64,000 nucleotides of DNA from Bacteroidetes bacterium OLB10 (GTDB lineage Bacteria > Bacteroidota > Bacteroidia > AKYH767-A > OLB10). Shown in pieces: positions 27,575-37,241 of this stretch; positions within the stretch are counted from its first letter, which is position 1, and each line of letters opens with the position of its first letter. The DNA is taken from positions 314,056 through 378,055 of the forward strand of contig LNBX01000026.1 in NCBI GenBank assembly GCA_001567275.1, written 5' to 3'. Position numbers and translations under genes: made by a program. The notes under the pieces are model-generated. The model was not told the origin of the DNA, searched no databases, and was given only the letters and a program-made list of their open reading frames with translations.

Positions 27575-30172
27575 ATGACCTCTTCAGAAATACGAAAAAC
27601 ATTCCTTGATTTTTTTGCCTCTAAACAGCATCACATTGTACCCTCTGCACCAATTGTAGTAAAAAACGACCCTACATTAATGTTTACCAATGCAGGTATG
27701 AATCAGTTTAAAGATTGGTTTTTAGGAAACCAACCTGCAAAATATAAACGAGTTGCCGATACACAAAAATGTCTCCGAGTTTCCGGTAAGCACAATGACC
27801 TGGAGGAAGTGGGTGTTGACACCTATCATCATACCATGTTTGAGATGCTGGGCAACTGGAGTTTTGGCGACTATTTTAAAGATGATGCTATTGCATGGGC
27901 TTGGGAACTCTTAACTGATGTGTATAAACTTCCGAAAGACCGTTTATATGTAACTGTATTTGAAGGTGACAAAAATGAAAACCTGCAGTTTGACCAAGAA
28001 GCATTTGATTGCTGGAAAAAACATATTTCCTCAGACAGAATTTTGATGGGAAATAAGAAAGATAACTTCTGGGAGATGGGAGATACAGGACCTTGTGGTC
28101 CCTGTTCAGAAATACATATTGACTTACGCACTGAAGAAGAGAGGAAAAAAACAGATGGCAAATCAGTTGTAAACTCCGGTCATCCATTGGTTATTGAAAT
28201 ATGGAATAACGTCTTTATGGAATTTAACCGTAAGGCCGATGGCTCTCTCGAAAAATTACCATCCAGACATGTTGACACCGGAATGGGATTCGAACGGTTG
28301 TGTATGGCCATACAACAAAAAAAATCCAATTATGATACTGATGTTTTTCAGCCAACAATAAATTACATTGAATCTGTATGCGGAATAAAATATGGCAGCA
28401 ATGAAAAAACGGACATAGCTATGAGGGTTATGGCTGATCATATACGTGCCATTGCTTTCACTATTGCAGATGGACAATTACCATCAAATAACAAAGCCGG
28501 TTATGTTATCAGAAGAATTTTGAGAAGAGCTGTCAGGTATGCATTTACATTTCTGAATCTTAAAGAACCATTTTTAAACAGGCTCACTCCATTAATCGCA
28601 GACCAGTTTAAAGATGTATTTCCTGAATTGGATTCGCAAAGGGATTTCGTTCAGAAAGTGATTCGTGAAGAGGAAATATCATTCTTAAGAACACTGGAAA
28701 CTGGTATTAAACGGTTTGATCAATACACCAATAAAACTGTTGACGGAGCTTTTGCATTTGAATTGTATGACACCTATGGATTTCCGATAGACCTCACACA
28801 ACTTATAGCACGCGAGAGAAACATGACTGTGGACATGGACGAATTTCATAAATGTCTTGAACAGCAAAAAGAACGATCAAGAGCAGCATCAGCTATAGAT
28901 ACAGATGACTGGGTTATTTTGTCTGAAGACGAAACTCAGTTTATCGGATATGATGCTTTAAACTGTGAAGCACATATTGTCAAATACAGAAAAATCCGGA
29001 CAAAAAACAAGACACAATATCAACTTGTACTGAATCAAACTCCTTTTTATGCTGAAAGTGGAGGGCAAGTTGGTGATACAGGATATCTTGAATCTCATGG
29101 TGAAAAAACTCCTGTACTTGACACACAAAAAGAAAATAATCTGATCATACATATTGTTGACAAACTGCCATCCAATCTCACATCAACTTTTTTTGCACAA
29201 ATAAATACCGAAAGAAGAAAATTAATTACGTCCAACCACAGTGCAACACATCTCATGCACTCTGCGCTAAAACGAATATTAGGTTCGCATGTTGCTCAAA
29301 AAGGTTCGCTCGTTAACGAACACTATACACGCTTTGATTTTTCGCACTTTGCAAAAGTTACTGATGAAGAGCTTCAGAAAATTGAAGCAATGGTAAATCA
29401 GAAAATCCGTGAAAATATTTCGCTTGACGAAAAAAGAAATATACCAATTGAACAGGCCAAAGCTATGGGAGCGACCGCTTTGTTTGGAGAGAAATATGGT
29501 GACTTTGTAAGGGTAATCACTTTTGATCCTACATACAGTATGGAACTTTGCGGAGGAACACATGTAAAAGCTACAGGTCAGATTGGTTTGTTCAAAATAG
29601 TAAGTGAAAGTGCTGTGGCTGCAGGCGTAAGACGTATTGAAGCATTTACTTCTGAAGGTGCAGAGAATTTTATTGACGCTCAGATAGAACAACTGAATGC
29701 AATAAAATCCACTCTGAAAAATCCTAAGGATGTAGTTGTAAAGGTAAAAAGTCTGATGGAAGAAAATGAGAATTTACAGAAGCAGATAGATGTGATGATA
29801 CATGAAAAAGCTCAGCACCTGAAAACTGAATTGCTTCAAAAAATTAAATCAGTTAATAACGTAAATATTATTGCTGAAGAAATAAATCTTGACAATGCAG
29901 ATGCTGTAAAGAACATTTCATTTGAAATGCGTAATCAAATCGAAAACGCATTCATATTACTGGCTTTTCCATCGAAAGAAAAAACAATGTTGTCTTTAAT
30001 CATCTCCGACAATTTGGTTAAAGAACGCCAATGGAATGCGTCAGAGATTATCAGAAAAATATCCAGACATATTGAAGGTGGTGGCGGAGGTCAGGCATTT
30101 TATGCAACAGCCGGAGGCAAAAAACCTGATGGAGTTTCACAGGCATTTAAAGAAGCGTTAAGTGTAATATAA
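27575..30172 (+). CDS. alaS: Alanyl-tRNA synthetase
   Basis: 865 residues, normal length. The class II aminoacylation domain (motif 1 to 3, with TFTNAGMNQFKDWFLG and MEFNR near motif 2, GYVIRRILRRAVRYA) occupies the first half. The editing domain carries the zinc-binding HSATHLMHSAL and CGGTHVKATGQIG motifs, and the C-terminal C-Ala region (EGGGGGQAFYATAGG) is complete. It charges tRNA-Ala and removes mischarged Ser and Gly. It ends 46 bases before the convergent gldN stop; a shared bidirectional terminator lies between. Assignment secure. Confidence 0.98.
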   Translation: MTSSEIRKTFLDFFASKQHHIVPSAPIVVKNDPTLMFTNAGMNQFKDWFLGNQPAKYKRVADTQKCLRVSGKHNDLEEVGVDTYHHTMFEMLGNWSFGDYFKDDAIAWAWELLTDVYKLPKDRLYVTVFEGDKNENLQFDQEAFDCWKKHISSDRILMGNKKDNFWEMGDTGPCGPCSEIHIDLRTEEERKKTDGKSVVNSGHPLVIEIWNNVFMEFNRKADGSLEKLPSRHVDTGMGFERLCMAIQQKKSNYDTDVFQPTINYIESVCGIKYGSNEKTDIAMRVMADHIRAIAFTIADGQLPSNNKAGYVIRRILRRAVRYAFTFLNLKEPFLNRLTPLIADQFKDVFPELDSQRDFVQKVIREEEISFLRTLETGIKRFDQYTNKTVDGAFAFELYDTYGFPIDLTQLIARERNMTVDMDEFHKCLEQQKERSRAASAIDTDDWVILSEDETQFIGYDALNCEAHIVKYRKIRTKNKTQYQLVLNQTPFYAESGGQVGDTGYLESHGEKTPVLDTQKENNLIIHIVDKLPSNLTSTFFAQINTERRKLITSNHSATHLMHSALKRILGSHVAQKGSLVNEHYTRFDFSHFAKVTDEELQKIEAMVNQKIRENISLDEKRNIPIEQAKAMGATALFGEKYGDFVRVITFDPTYSMELCGGTHVKATGQIGLFKIVSESAVAAGVRRIEAFTSEGAENFIDAQIEQLNAIKSTLKNPKDVVVKVKSLMEENENLQKQIDVMIHEKAQHLKTELLQKIKSVNNVNIIAEEINLDNADAVKNISFEMRNQIENAFILLAFPSKEKTMLSLIISDNLVKERQWNASEIIRKISRHIEGGGGGQAFYATAGGKKPDGVSQAFKEALSVI

Positions 30173-30207
30173 AAAAAAGACCTGCCAAATGGCAGGTCTT
30201 TTTTTTA
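30171..30207. terminator. Bidirectional terminator between alaS and gldN
   Basis: GACCTGCC (30179-30186) and GGCAGGTC (30191-30198) form a perfect 8-bp stem with loop AAAT, flanked by A8 on the left and T8 on the right. It can end both the plus-strand alaS and the minus-strand gld operon transcripts. Confidence 0.92.
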
Positions 30208-30217
30208 TCAGGAATCT

Positions 30218-31066
30218 TTAGTATTCCCACATATCGTGTTCGAGATTGATGATTTGATTTTTAATTCTCTCTGCTTCTAACAAAGCATCCAATCCTGTTT
30301 TATAATCTTCAATACGTCTGTTATAAACATTAGATTCTTTAATGATATAACTGTTGAACATACGTTTCTGGAATATATCATCAAATGTTCTGCGCTCAGA
30401 ATCATTCTCGCGATTGAAAGCCTCGGCATTTACAAACAACTTACGTGCTTCCGGATAATAAATCCAGAACAATGGTTTAAGAATATTTCCTTCTCTGATA
30501 TTCCCATTCTCGTCTTCAGCCAACATAAGAGGTGCAATACCGTAAATACGGCATTCCATCACAGAGCGTTGTTTGTCAAAAAACCAATCTTCTTTTATAC
30601 GATAAGCAACTACCTTATCTCTTGAGAAAACTCGCTCAATAGCTGAATCTCTGGTAAGATATGGAGGTTCAGGATCAACAATCTGAATCGTATCCATTCC
30701 TGCATTGCCAATCTTCTTAAACTCCTCCATTGTCATAGGAGTGGTAAACTCATCGTCAGTATAATTATAGGCTGTTAAAGATCCTTCCTGAACAGCATCC
30801 ATAATTACTTCAATCAGACTTTTTCTATCCTTAGTATCGCCTTCACGAGGGAAACGTAACGGAAGATTAATCTTTTGTTTCAGATCAATTACTTCCCAAA
30901 CACGTTTAGCCCACATCACATCTGCTTCTCTAAGAAATGCATAAGGAATTACCTGACGTGTAGGATTGTGCTCCTTTACGTACACTCCATCCAACACATT
31001 CTGTGCATTTGACTTAATACCTAAGGCAATGAACAGTGTTGCTGTAAAAATCAGAAACTTTTTCAT
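30218..31066 (-). CDS. gldN: Gliding motility/type IX secretion protein GldN (PorN)
   Basis: 282 residues with a signal peptide (MKKFLIFTATLFIALGIKSNAQ). GldN/PorN is the periplasmic partner of the outer-membrane lipoprotein GldK; together they form the ring of the type IX secretion system. Family features visible here include VLDGVYVKEHNPTRQVIPY, LREADVMWAKRVWEVIDL and VVAYRIKEDWFFDKQRSVME. It is the last gene of the porP/gldKLMN cluster, 37 bases after gldM, and is followed by a strong bidirectional terminator. Length is close to that of characterised GldN proteins. Assignment rests on sequence plus unmistakable gene order. Confidence 0.95.
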   Translation of the reverse strand: MKKFLIFTATLFIALGIKSNAQNVLDGVYVKEHNPTRQVIPYAFLREADVMWAKRVWEVIDLKQKINLPLRFPREGDTKDRKSLIEVIMDAVQEGSLTAYNYTDDEFTTPMTMEEFKKIGNAGMDTIQIVDPEPPYLTRDSAIERVFSRDKVVAYRIKEDWFFDKQRSVMECRIYGIAPLMLAEDENGNIREGNILKPLFWIYYPEARKLFVNAEAFNRENDSERRTFDDIFQKRMFNSYIIKESNVYNRRIEDYKTGLDALLEAERIKNQIINLEHDMWEY

Positions 31067-31103
31067 TTTACCCTCCTTGCTTATTGTTTTTAATTAATAT
31101 CCT

Positions 31104-32700
31104 TTATTGTAAAGTAAAGTTAATACCTGAGATACTTCTCGTTCCTCCATCAGGCCCTACCGCTTTAATGTACTCAAAATATACCTTATCACCAGCTCTT
31201 GCTTTACTTAAAGCAGATTTCATTTGTGCTGTTATTAAGTTACTGTTACTGTCTATCTCAACCGGGTCTTTACCTTTTGGATATAAAGACATTTTAAAAC
31301 GTGTAACTTTATAATAAATTTCAAAGTCGAAATTTTCCAGCTCTGCGATAACCGCACTTTGTGCAATCAATGCATTCTTCTGCATTGGGCCTTCTTTTTT
31401 GCCTGCAATTTTTGCAACAGGATCAGGAACTCTCTTCACACGAAACTTCATTGCTCCCATGTTGATTTTCTTACCATCCATGTCGGCAGTAATTGAAATT
31501 GTTGCTTCACCTTGTGTAGTTACTTTAACAATGTAATCAGCACCTGTGCCTTTTGGATTTTTAGTTAGAGTTCCTCCGCCACCGGAAATGCTGGCAGTTA
31601 CTTTATTATTTGGCACTCCTGGAACTGAAATAGATACCGGATTTTCAGGTCCAATATAAAATACGTTCATTTTGGTCGGAGAAATTACTGCAGCAGGCTT
31701 AGCTGCAATATATTCTGCCTCGAATGGATAATCTTTTACCTTGGTAGGATCAACAGGGTCTTTCACTCTGATAACTCCACCCCACTTTTTTATACCCTCT
31801 GAACCGGGACGGTCAACGTATTTACCCATACCGTTTTCAACCGGCAGTGGTTTTCCTCCAACCAGAATCTCAGCATCAGAACTTTTGTTAAATGCAGCTA
31901 AAAACACATCTGCTTTATAATCCTGACCGGTTAATACATAACTTGTTGGTGCAACTACTTTAGGCTCTACATCCGTAAATTTAAGGTCTTTGGCATTAAT
32001 CTGCGACAATAGATAGTTGTTTACCTGCGATTCAGCAGTTTTTACGTCAGATTGTAATTTACTCAACATCGCCAAAGTTGCTACGATTGGAGTATGGTAA
32101 AAAGTTGCCATTTCCCATGTTTTCTTTTTCTCTTCTTTAGCAAGTCTGCTATTGGGATCAGGGTCTTTAAGATTAATTAAGTCATTAATCTGAGTCTTTA
32201 AACCTGGATCGGTTACAAATCCGCTCAACTTTACTTTATAATCTTCCAGTTTCTTTTTAAGTTCAGTAGCTTTAAATCCCTTACCATCCTGCTTATCTCC
32301 ACACATTACCAATGTTGAAATGTCATAGTCATCATTCTTCTTAATATCAGCAGGAGCCGGAACAGGGTCATTGGGTCCTAAACCCTCTACTTTACGAACC
32401 ATTTCATTCTTCAGGTCTTCCATATACTTATTGAGTTCGTCTGAAGCTTTATGTACCTGTATTGCTTTATCCTGAAATGGTTTTGCTTTTACAGCATCTG
32501 ATTGTGCAGCTGTAGCAAAAGCATCCATTACCTGTTGATTTTTTCTTAGTTACATTCTTATTTGAAGCTGTTATACCTTCATCTATTGTAAGGAATGCAT
32601 TTATAATTTCTTTCGAAACGTTAAGCGCAAGCAGAGCTGTTAACACGAGATACATCAAGTTAATCATCTTCTGCCGCGGTGTCAGTTTACCACTCGCCAT
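31104..32700 (-). CDS. gldM: Type IX secretion motor protein GldM (PorM), reading frame interrupted by one base
   Basis: The ATG at 32700 gives a correct GldM N-terminus (MASGKLTPRQKMINLMYLVL), with one membrane helix, but the frame is lost near 32535-32540 in a run of six A on the coding strand. Removing one A restores KKNQQVMDAFATAAQSDAVK and continues to the stop at 31104, giving about 531 residues, the normal GldM length. GldM pairs with GldL in the inner membrane and spans the periplasm with domains D1-D4 (Pro-rich linkers, VKRVPDPVAKIAGKKEGPMQK near the end) to transmit force to the outer-membrane ring. The gene is essential for type IX secretion, and the rest of the operon is intact, so a sequencing error is likely. 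The shift needed is +1 or -2, not the usual -1 programmed type. Confidence 0.9.
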
Positions 32701-32745
32701 AGTTCAATATTTCTAAATAAATTGGTTGGTTAAATGAATAATTAA

Positions 32746-33555
32746 TTACTTGTTAGGATTCAGGTTCATTGCTGACAGCATGTTACCATAAACTGTATTC
32801 AATGAGCTAAGATTCTTAGCGAGTTTTGAAACCTCATCTTTATATTTCTTGGTATCATCCAATGACTCATTGAGATTTGCCATTAACTGATTTATACCAT
32901 CATAGAATTTAGATGTTTGTTTCAAATGACTGTTTGAATCCTGAAGTTGTAATTCATATACGGCATTCAGTGCACCTAAGTTTTTACCTGCAAGTTGAAC
33001 CTGCTCGTTATACATTTTTACATCGTCACTTGCAGTTGATAATCCGCTCATGGCCTGAGAGGCTTTCTGATAAGATACTGACAAGTCACTAACTGATTTG
33101 GTAGCAGCGCTAACGTTTTTCACATATTCATTGGTTGCAACTGATGCATCACTCAGGTCAGACATCTTAGCAGTGTTTTCACCAAGAGTCTTTAACCCTG
33201 TGCCAAGACTAGCAATCAAATCCGGTCCAACTTTGGCATCTGAAAGCATTTTGTCCAACGCTTGTGCCACAGGATCTACTTTCTTTCTTTTATCTTTAGA
33301 AGTACTTGGGTCATGCATTCCTGCAAGTTCAGGGTAAACAAGTGACCAGTCAGTCTCTTCATGCAAAGGTTCAAATGCAGAGAAGAAGAAAATTACAGCC
33401 TCTGTCAGAAGTCCAATCGTAAGCATGATACCTGCACCTTCCCAGTGCTGGATTTTAAATAATGCACCTACAAGTACGACTGATGCTCCCCAGCCATACA
33501 ATTTAGCCATAAAGTTTTTGTAACCTTTACCTGATGTGAATTCAGCTAATCCCAT
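32746..33555 (-). CDS. gldL: Type IX secretion motor protein GldL (PorL)
   Basis: 269 residues. Two closely spaced membrane helices lie at about residues 18-36 and 40-60, carrying the conserved charged residues of the proton-powered motor (FKIQHWEGAG, LLTEAVIFFFSAFEP, with a Glu in the second helix). The C-terminal cytoplasmic part is long and helical, rich in Ser, Lys and Asp (KMSDLSDASVATNEYVKNV and similar). GldL oligomerises around GldM. Start matches homologues (MGLAEFTSGKGYKNFMAKLY). It lies between gldK (75 bases) and gldM (45 bases) on one transcript. Confidence 0.95.
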   Translation of the reverse strand: MGLAEFTSGKGYKNFMAKLYGWGASVVLVGALFKIQHWEGAGIMLTIGLLTEAVIFFFSAFEPLHEETDWSLVYPELAGMHDPSTSKDKRKKVDPVAQALDKMLSDAKVGPDLIASLGTGLKTLGENTAKMSDLSDASVATNEYVKNVSAATKSVSDLSVSYQKASQAMSGLSTASDDVKMYNEQVQLAGKNLGALNAVYELQLQDSNSHLKQTSKFYDGINQLMANLNESLDDTKKYKDEVSKLAKNLSSLNTVYGNMLSAMNLNPNK

Positions 33556-33630
33556 AATTGATTTTTAAATTTTTAATTGGTTGTTGTTAATTTGAATATT
33601 TGGTTTGTTAATGAATAATATTTTTATTGA

Positions 33631-34893
33631 TTAGAAATCTGCTTTGTCGCGTCCAAGGAATGACATCACACAACGAAATCCGACATAACATTTTGCAGTA
33701 TCCTGATATTCGTAAGATCTGGTTCCTGTCTGTAAGAAATAGCCTACATCTTTCCAAGAGCCACCACGAATAACTTTACGTTTCAGAGCTACAGGGTCCG
33801 AATCTTTTGCCTCGTAAGAATAATCAGGGTTCAAATCATGTGTGAAATTGTATGCTGATTCATCATAAGCGTTGCTAGTCCACTCAGCCACATTACCTGA
33901 CATACAATATAAGCCATAATCATTAGGCCAGTAAGATGTTACCTTTACTGTATAGAATCCACCGTCATCCTGATAGTTTCCTCTCATTGGTTTGAAGTTG
34001 CCTAAGAAACATCCACGGCTGTTGCGGATATAAGGACCACCCCAGGGATAAGGAGCTAAATCATGTCCGCCACGGGCTGCATATTCCCACTCAGATTCTG
34101 TAGGCAAACGGAAATCCTGAACAAATGACTCGCCATTTGATTGCAGATAGCTATTAAGCAATTGTGTTCTCCAGATACAAAATGCTCTTGCCTGTTTCCA
34201 GGTAACACCTACTACAGGATAATCATCATAAGCCGGATGCCAGAAATACATATTAGTAACCGGATCGTTAAATGAATAAGTGTAGTCATGTATCCATGCT
34301 AAAGTATCAGGGTACACATTGATAATGTCTTTCTTAATGAATACAGAGCGGTCAGTCATACCTTGTTCACGGTTTGACTTCTGAGCAGCTTCTTTTAAGT
34401 CAACCCAATAGTACTCGAAATTGAGTTTACGTGAATCAATTTCTTTACGTCTGTAGAAACGCTCACTTTCCGGAAGGAAAAGTTCTGCAAGAGTTTCAAC
34501 ATTCTGTTCGTCATCCCATCTGATTTTCTTCTTCCAGTTAATTCTCTCTCCATATTCACCTTCTTCAATCAAATGGTCACCACCAATCAAACGATGAGCT
34601 AAAGAGTCGCGCACCCACTCTACAAATTGTCTGTACTCATTGTTGGTGATTTCGGTATTATCCATATAGAATGCATGAACGGAAACCGTTTTGCTTTGAG
34701 CCACCATAGCATAAGGAACATCCTGATCGCTAGGTCCCATATTGAAAGACCCGGATGGAATGAATACCATACCATAAGGATCTGCCTGATACCAGCGTTC
34801 ACGGTCGAGTGCGCCTACCAACTGGCCTTTGTTACCTCCTCCGCAACTGCTTAATAAAACAATTGCAAAGAATGGGAAGATTATTTTTCTCAT
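33631..34893 (-). CDS. gldK: Gliding motility/type IX secretion lipoprotein GldK (PorK)
   Basis: 420 residues with a lipoprotein signal (IIFPFFAIVLLSSC, cysteine about 17). The rest is the FGE-sulfatase-like fold used structurally in GldK: MVFIPSGSFNMG near residue 43, RLPTESEWEYAARGG, GNVAEWTSNAYDES and a C-terminal VIRGGSWKDVGYFL, SYEYQDTAKCYVGFRCV. GldK forms the periplasmic ring at the outer membrane with GldN. It is the first gene of the gldKLMN transcript, with a promoter-like TATCTTTG 108 bases upstream. porP lies just upstream in the same direction. Confidence 0.96.
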   Translation of the reverse strand: MRKIIFPFFAIVLLSSCGGGNKGQLVGALDRERWYQADPYGMVFIPSGSFNMGPSDQDVPYAMVAQSKTVSVHAFYMDNTEITNNEYRQFVEWVRDSLAHRLIGGDHLIEEGEYGERINWKKKIRWDDEQNVETLAELFLPESERFYRRKEIDSRKLNFEYYWVDLKEAAQKSNREQGMTDRSVFIKKDIINVYPDTLAWIHDYTYSFNDPVTNMYFWHPAYDDYPVVGVTWKQARAFCIWRTQLLNSYLQSNGESFVQDFRLPTESEWEYAARGGHDLAPYPWGGPYIRNSRGCFLGNFKPMRGNYQDDGGFYTVKVTSYWPNDYGLYCMSGNVAEWTSNAYDESAYNFTHDLNPDYSYEAKDSDPVALKRKVIRGGSWKDVGYFLQTGTRSYEYQDTAKCYVGFRCVMSFLGRDKADF

Positions 34894-35000
34894 GTTATAC
34901 CTGTTTAGTAACTGGAGAATGAGTGGTTAAAACGTTAATTTGAATAAAATATTACTAATCACTTTTTGCTTGAATACTAACTCGTTTATACTCTGCTTTT

Positions 35001-35008
35001 CAAAGATA
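35001..35008 (-). promoter_or_regulatory. Candidate -7 element for gldKLMN
   Basis: On the minus strand TATCTTTG (35001-35008) is an exact TAnnTTTG match in the 144-base gap between porP and gldK, about 108 bases before the gldK ATG. The -33 element is not evident. It suggests gldKLMN can be transcribed separately from porP. Confidence 0.4.
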
Positions 35009-35037
35009 GGTTACTATATATTTTTAAATTTTCTAAA

Positions 35038-35940
35038 TCAGAGAAATCTTACATTTCTGAGTACAGGAATTACCTTAGGTTTTATCTGATAGCAATAACC
35101 TAACATTATCTCGTGGGTTCCACTATGATATCCTTTTAGTTTTGAGGTAGTTATATCATACGAATAACCCAATTTAAGGTTTTCGATGATATTGATTCCT
35201 GCCATAACCACCACAGCATCCTGAAGACGATAAGAAGCACCTACCCACACTCTGTCTTTAATATGCAGGTTGGCATTAATATCTGCCTGAGTTTCTTTGG
35301 CATCTGATTTCACAAACAGAGATGGCACCAATTTTAATGATGGTGTCAGATCAAAATTGATTCCTCCCATAAAGTAATAATGTGGTATTACTTCCACCTT
35401 AGCATTGTCGGTATATTCAATTTTTCCTCCGGTAAGATGGGTTGCTGAAGCTCCAACATAAAATTTATCAGTATTATAATATAATCCTGCACCTAAATCA
35501 AATTTGGATCCTGTACCTGATTTTACCAATGGATCATCCGGATCTATTGCATTAAAATCGTTTCCATAACCTCTTTGTAATAATCCTGCACTTAAACCAA
35601 TACCCAGTTTACCTGCACCCAATTCGAGGTGATAAGAATAAGATAGTTTAATATCCAGATTCTTTTGATTCAATGGATGATCGGTTAACACTGAAAGTCC
35701 TAAACCTCCATGTAAAAAGTTGACCGGTGCATCAATGCCAAAAACTGCTGTTTTGGGTCCTCCACCAAATTTATCCCATTGATCGCGATAAATAAGCGAA
35801 CCGCAAATTGCTTCGCTGGTACCTGCATATCCCGGATTAGGATAAAGGCGGTTAAACATGTTTTGTGAAAATTGCGGATCCTGTTGCGCAAAAGTTGCTG
35901 AGGCTGCAAGAGTAGCTACGACCGTTAAAAGTCTCTTCAT
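35038..35940 (-). CDS. PorP/SprF family type IX secretion outer-membrane protein
   Basis: 300 residues beginning with a signal peptide (MKRLLTVVATLAASATFAQQ). The N-terminus DPQFSQNMFNRLYPNPGYAG is the family signature, and the remainder has the alternating pattern of an outer-membrane beta-barrel (LGIGLSAGLLQRGYG, IMLGYCYQIK at the C-terminus). PorP/SprF proteins bind surface cargo with type B sorting domains, or the ring, at the outer membrane. It is upstream of gldKLMN in the porPKLMN order known from Porphyromonas. Which paralogue role it plays (PorP or SprF) cannot be settled here. It could serve the type B cargo at 49746-54938. Confidence 0.93.
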   Translation of the reverse strand: MKRLLTVVATLAASATFAQQDPQFSQNMFNRLYPNPGYAGTSEAICGSLIYRDQWDKFGGGPKTAVFGIDAPVNFLHGGLGLSVLTDHPLNQKNLDIKLSYSYHLELGAGKLGIGLSAGLLQRGYGNDFNAIDPDDPLVKSGTGSKFDLGAGLYYNTDKFYVGASATHLTGGKIEYTDNAKVEVIPHYYFMGGINFDLTPSLKLVPSLFVKSDAKETQADINANLHIKDRVWVGASYRLQDAVVVMAGINIIENLKLGYSYDITTSKLKGYHSGTHEIMLGYCYQIKPKVIPVLRNVRFL

Positions 35941-36067
35941 ATACTATTCAGGTTGATATTTAATTAGACGTCTGTTCAAAATTTAAGGCCGTAAAGTAAG
36001 CAAAAAAAGAAATTACTTACAAACCCAAGTTTTTTGTTTTCAATAAATGCGTTAATATTCAGTACAA

Positions 36068-37239
36068 TTAAGATAATTTTTTCAAAGCCTGCCACCATCT
36101 CTCCGGTATTTCGTTCCTGCATGCCTTCTGATAGTCGTCATAACTGCATGGCACCAACTGGTGGCGGTCAAGTTTTCTTTTTGTTTTATTTAATGGCACT
36201 TCCATCCACCATCTACCTGTTACATTACTTTTAAGGAAGTGTATCTCATCATTATTTTCTCTCAATGCTATTTTATATACAGTAAACTGCGAGCTGCTGC
36301 TGTCAGGCAAATCGTTCTTTCTGTTGCTGAATCCCTCTATGAAATACCAGATCATCTGCCCTATTAAAGTTGCCGTCATTCCTTCTTTATCCAGTGACGG
36401 AACATATTCATAAATGCCTATCCCCTCCAGTTTATCACTCATTCCGGAATAATACATAATCTGACAGATGGCTTCTCCATTCAGACCATTTGGCGATGGC
36501 TTCACTACTGCTGAGGCATCGCTGTATCTGATGGCTGATAAATCTACTGTCAGCACATCAGCATTTCGTACAATAGGTTCTATTTCTTTGATGTCTTCAT
36601 TGACTACTCCCAGTCGGTAAGTATCAAAGAAGAGATTATCCATCATATTTACTGCATAATCACCTACAAAATATGTTTGATGAGCTATGTTGCTGTAATT
36701 ATATAAATGATTGGGCTGATCCATTACAATATTGCCCAGCCAGGTAACAGAAGAAAGTGGTTCGGAAGGTAATCCCAAATCGAATCGTGGGTCCACCCCT
36801 ACCATATTTATAATCTGATCAATTTTTTTATAAGCATTATAATGTGCCACTGTCAAATCCTGCTTCCGCCTATTATCACCGGAATAATTTTAGCCTGCAC
36901 TAGCGAAATAACAATTTCAGTCAGCGCAGCATAGGTGTCTTCAACAGTAACTCCTAAAACAATATTCCCAATGTCAGCTATCTGTACCTTATTGCCATGA
37001 AATTTCAGCTCGTATAATTTCTTCCTGATATTATCAGAAGCATTGTTTACGTTGTAATCCTTTTCTGCTCCACGGTTTTCATCAACACCAACAATTGCAA
37101 TCTTAGTGTTATTCAGAAAAGGAAAACGAGATTCGTCCGTAAATTTTTCAGCAACTGCCCATAACGAATCAGCAGGTGCCTGACTGAATTTGTCTATTAC
37201 CTCCTGAGATATGGGTTTTAAAAAATCACTGATATTCAT
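36068..37239 (-). CDS. Arginase/formimidoylglutamase-fold protein lacking metal ligands, interrupted by one base
   Basis: A single missing base near 36863-36868 splits the gene; inserting a C (GGAAGC CAG GAT) restores VIIGGSQDLTVAHYNAYKKI and one protein of about 390 residues. The fold markers of the ureohydrolase superfamily are recognisable: VIIGG (where active enzymes have GGDHS), VGVDPRFDLG (for DAHxD), and VLTVDLSAIRYSD (for DxDxxDP). The manganese ligands are therefore largely replaced, so catalysis as arginase or formimidoylglutamase is unlikely. This family is often annotated as formimidoylglutamase and is commonly linked to topA and gld genes in Bacteroidota. It starts 2 bases after the topA stop and is probably co-transcribed. 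Function unknown. Confidence 0.8.
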
Positions 37240-37241
37240 TA

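Noticed and set aside
32530..32545. Programmed -1 ribosomal frameshifting in gldM
   Set aside because: The downstream frame requires +1 or -2; a -1 shift leads quickly to a stop, and no stimulatory hairpin is evident.
36068..37239. Calling this gene hutG and joining it with hutU into a histidine-degradation locus
   Set aside because: The metal ligands are missing, the genes are 20 kb apart and no hutH or hutI is present.
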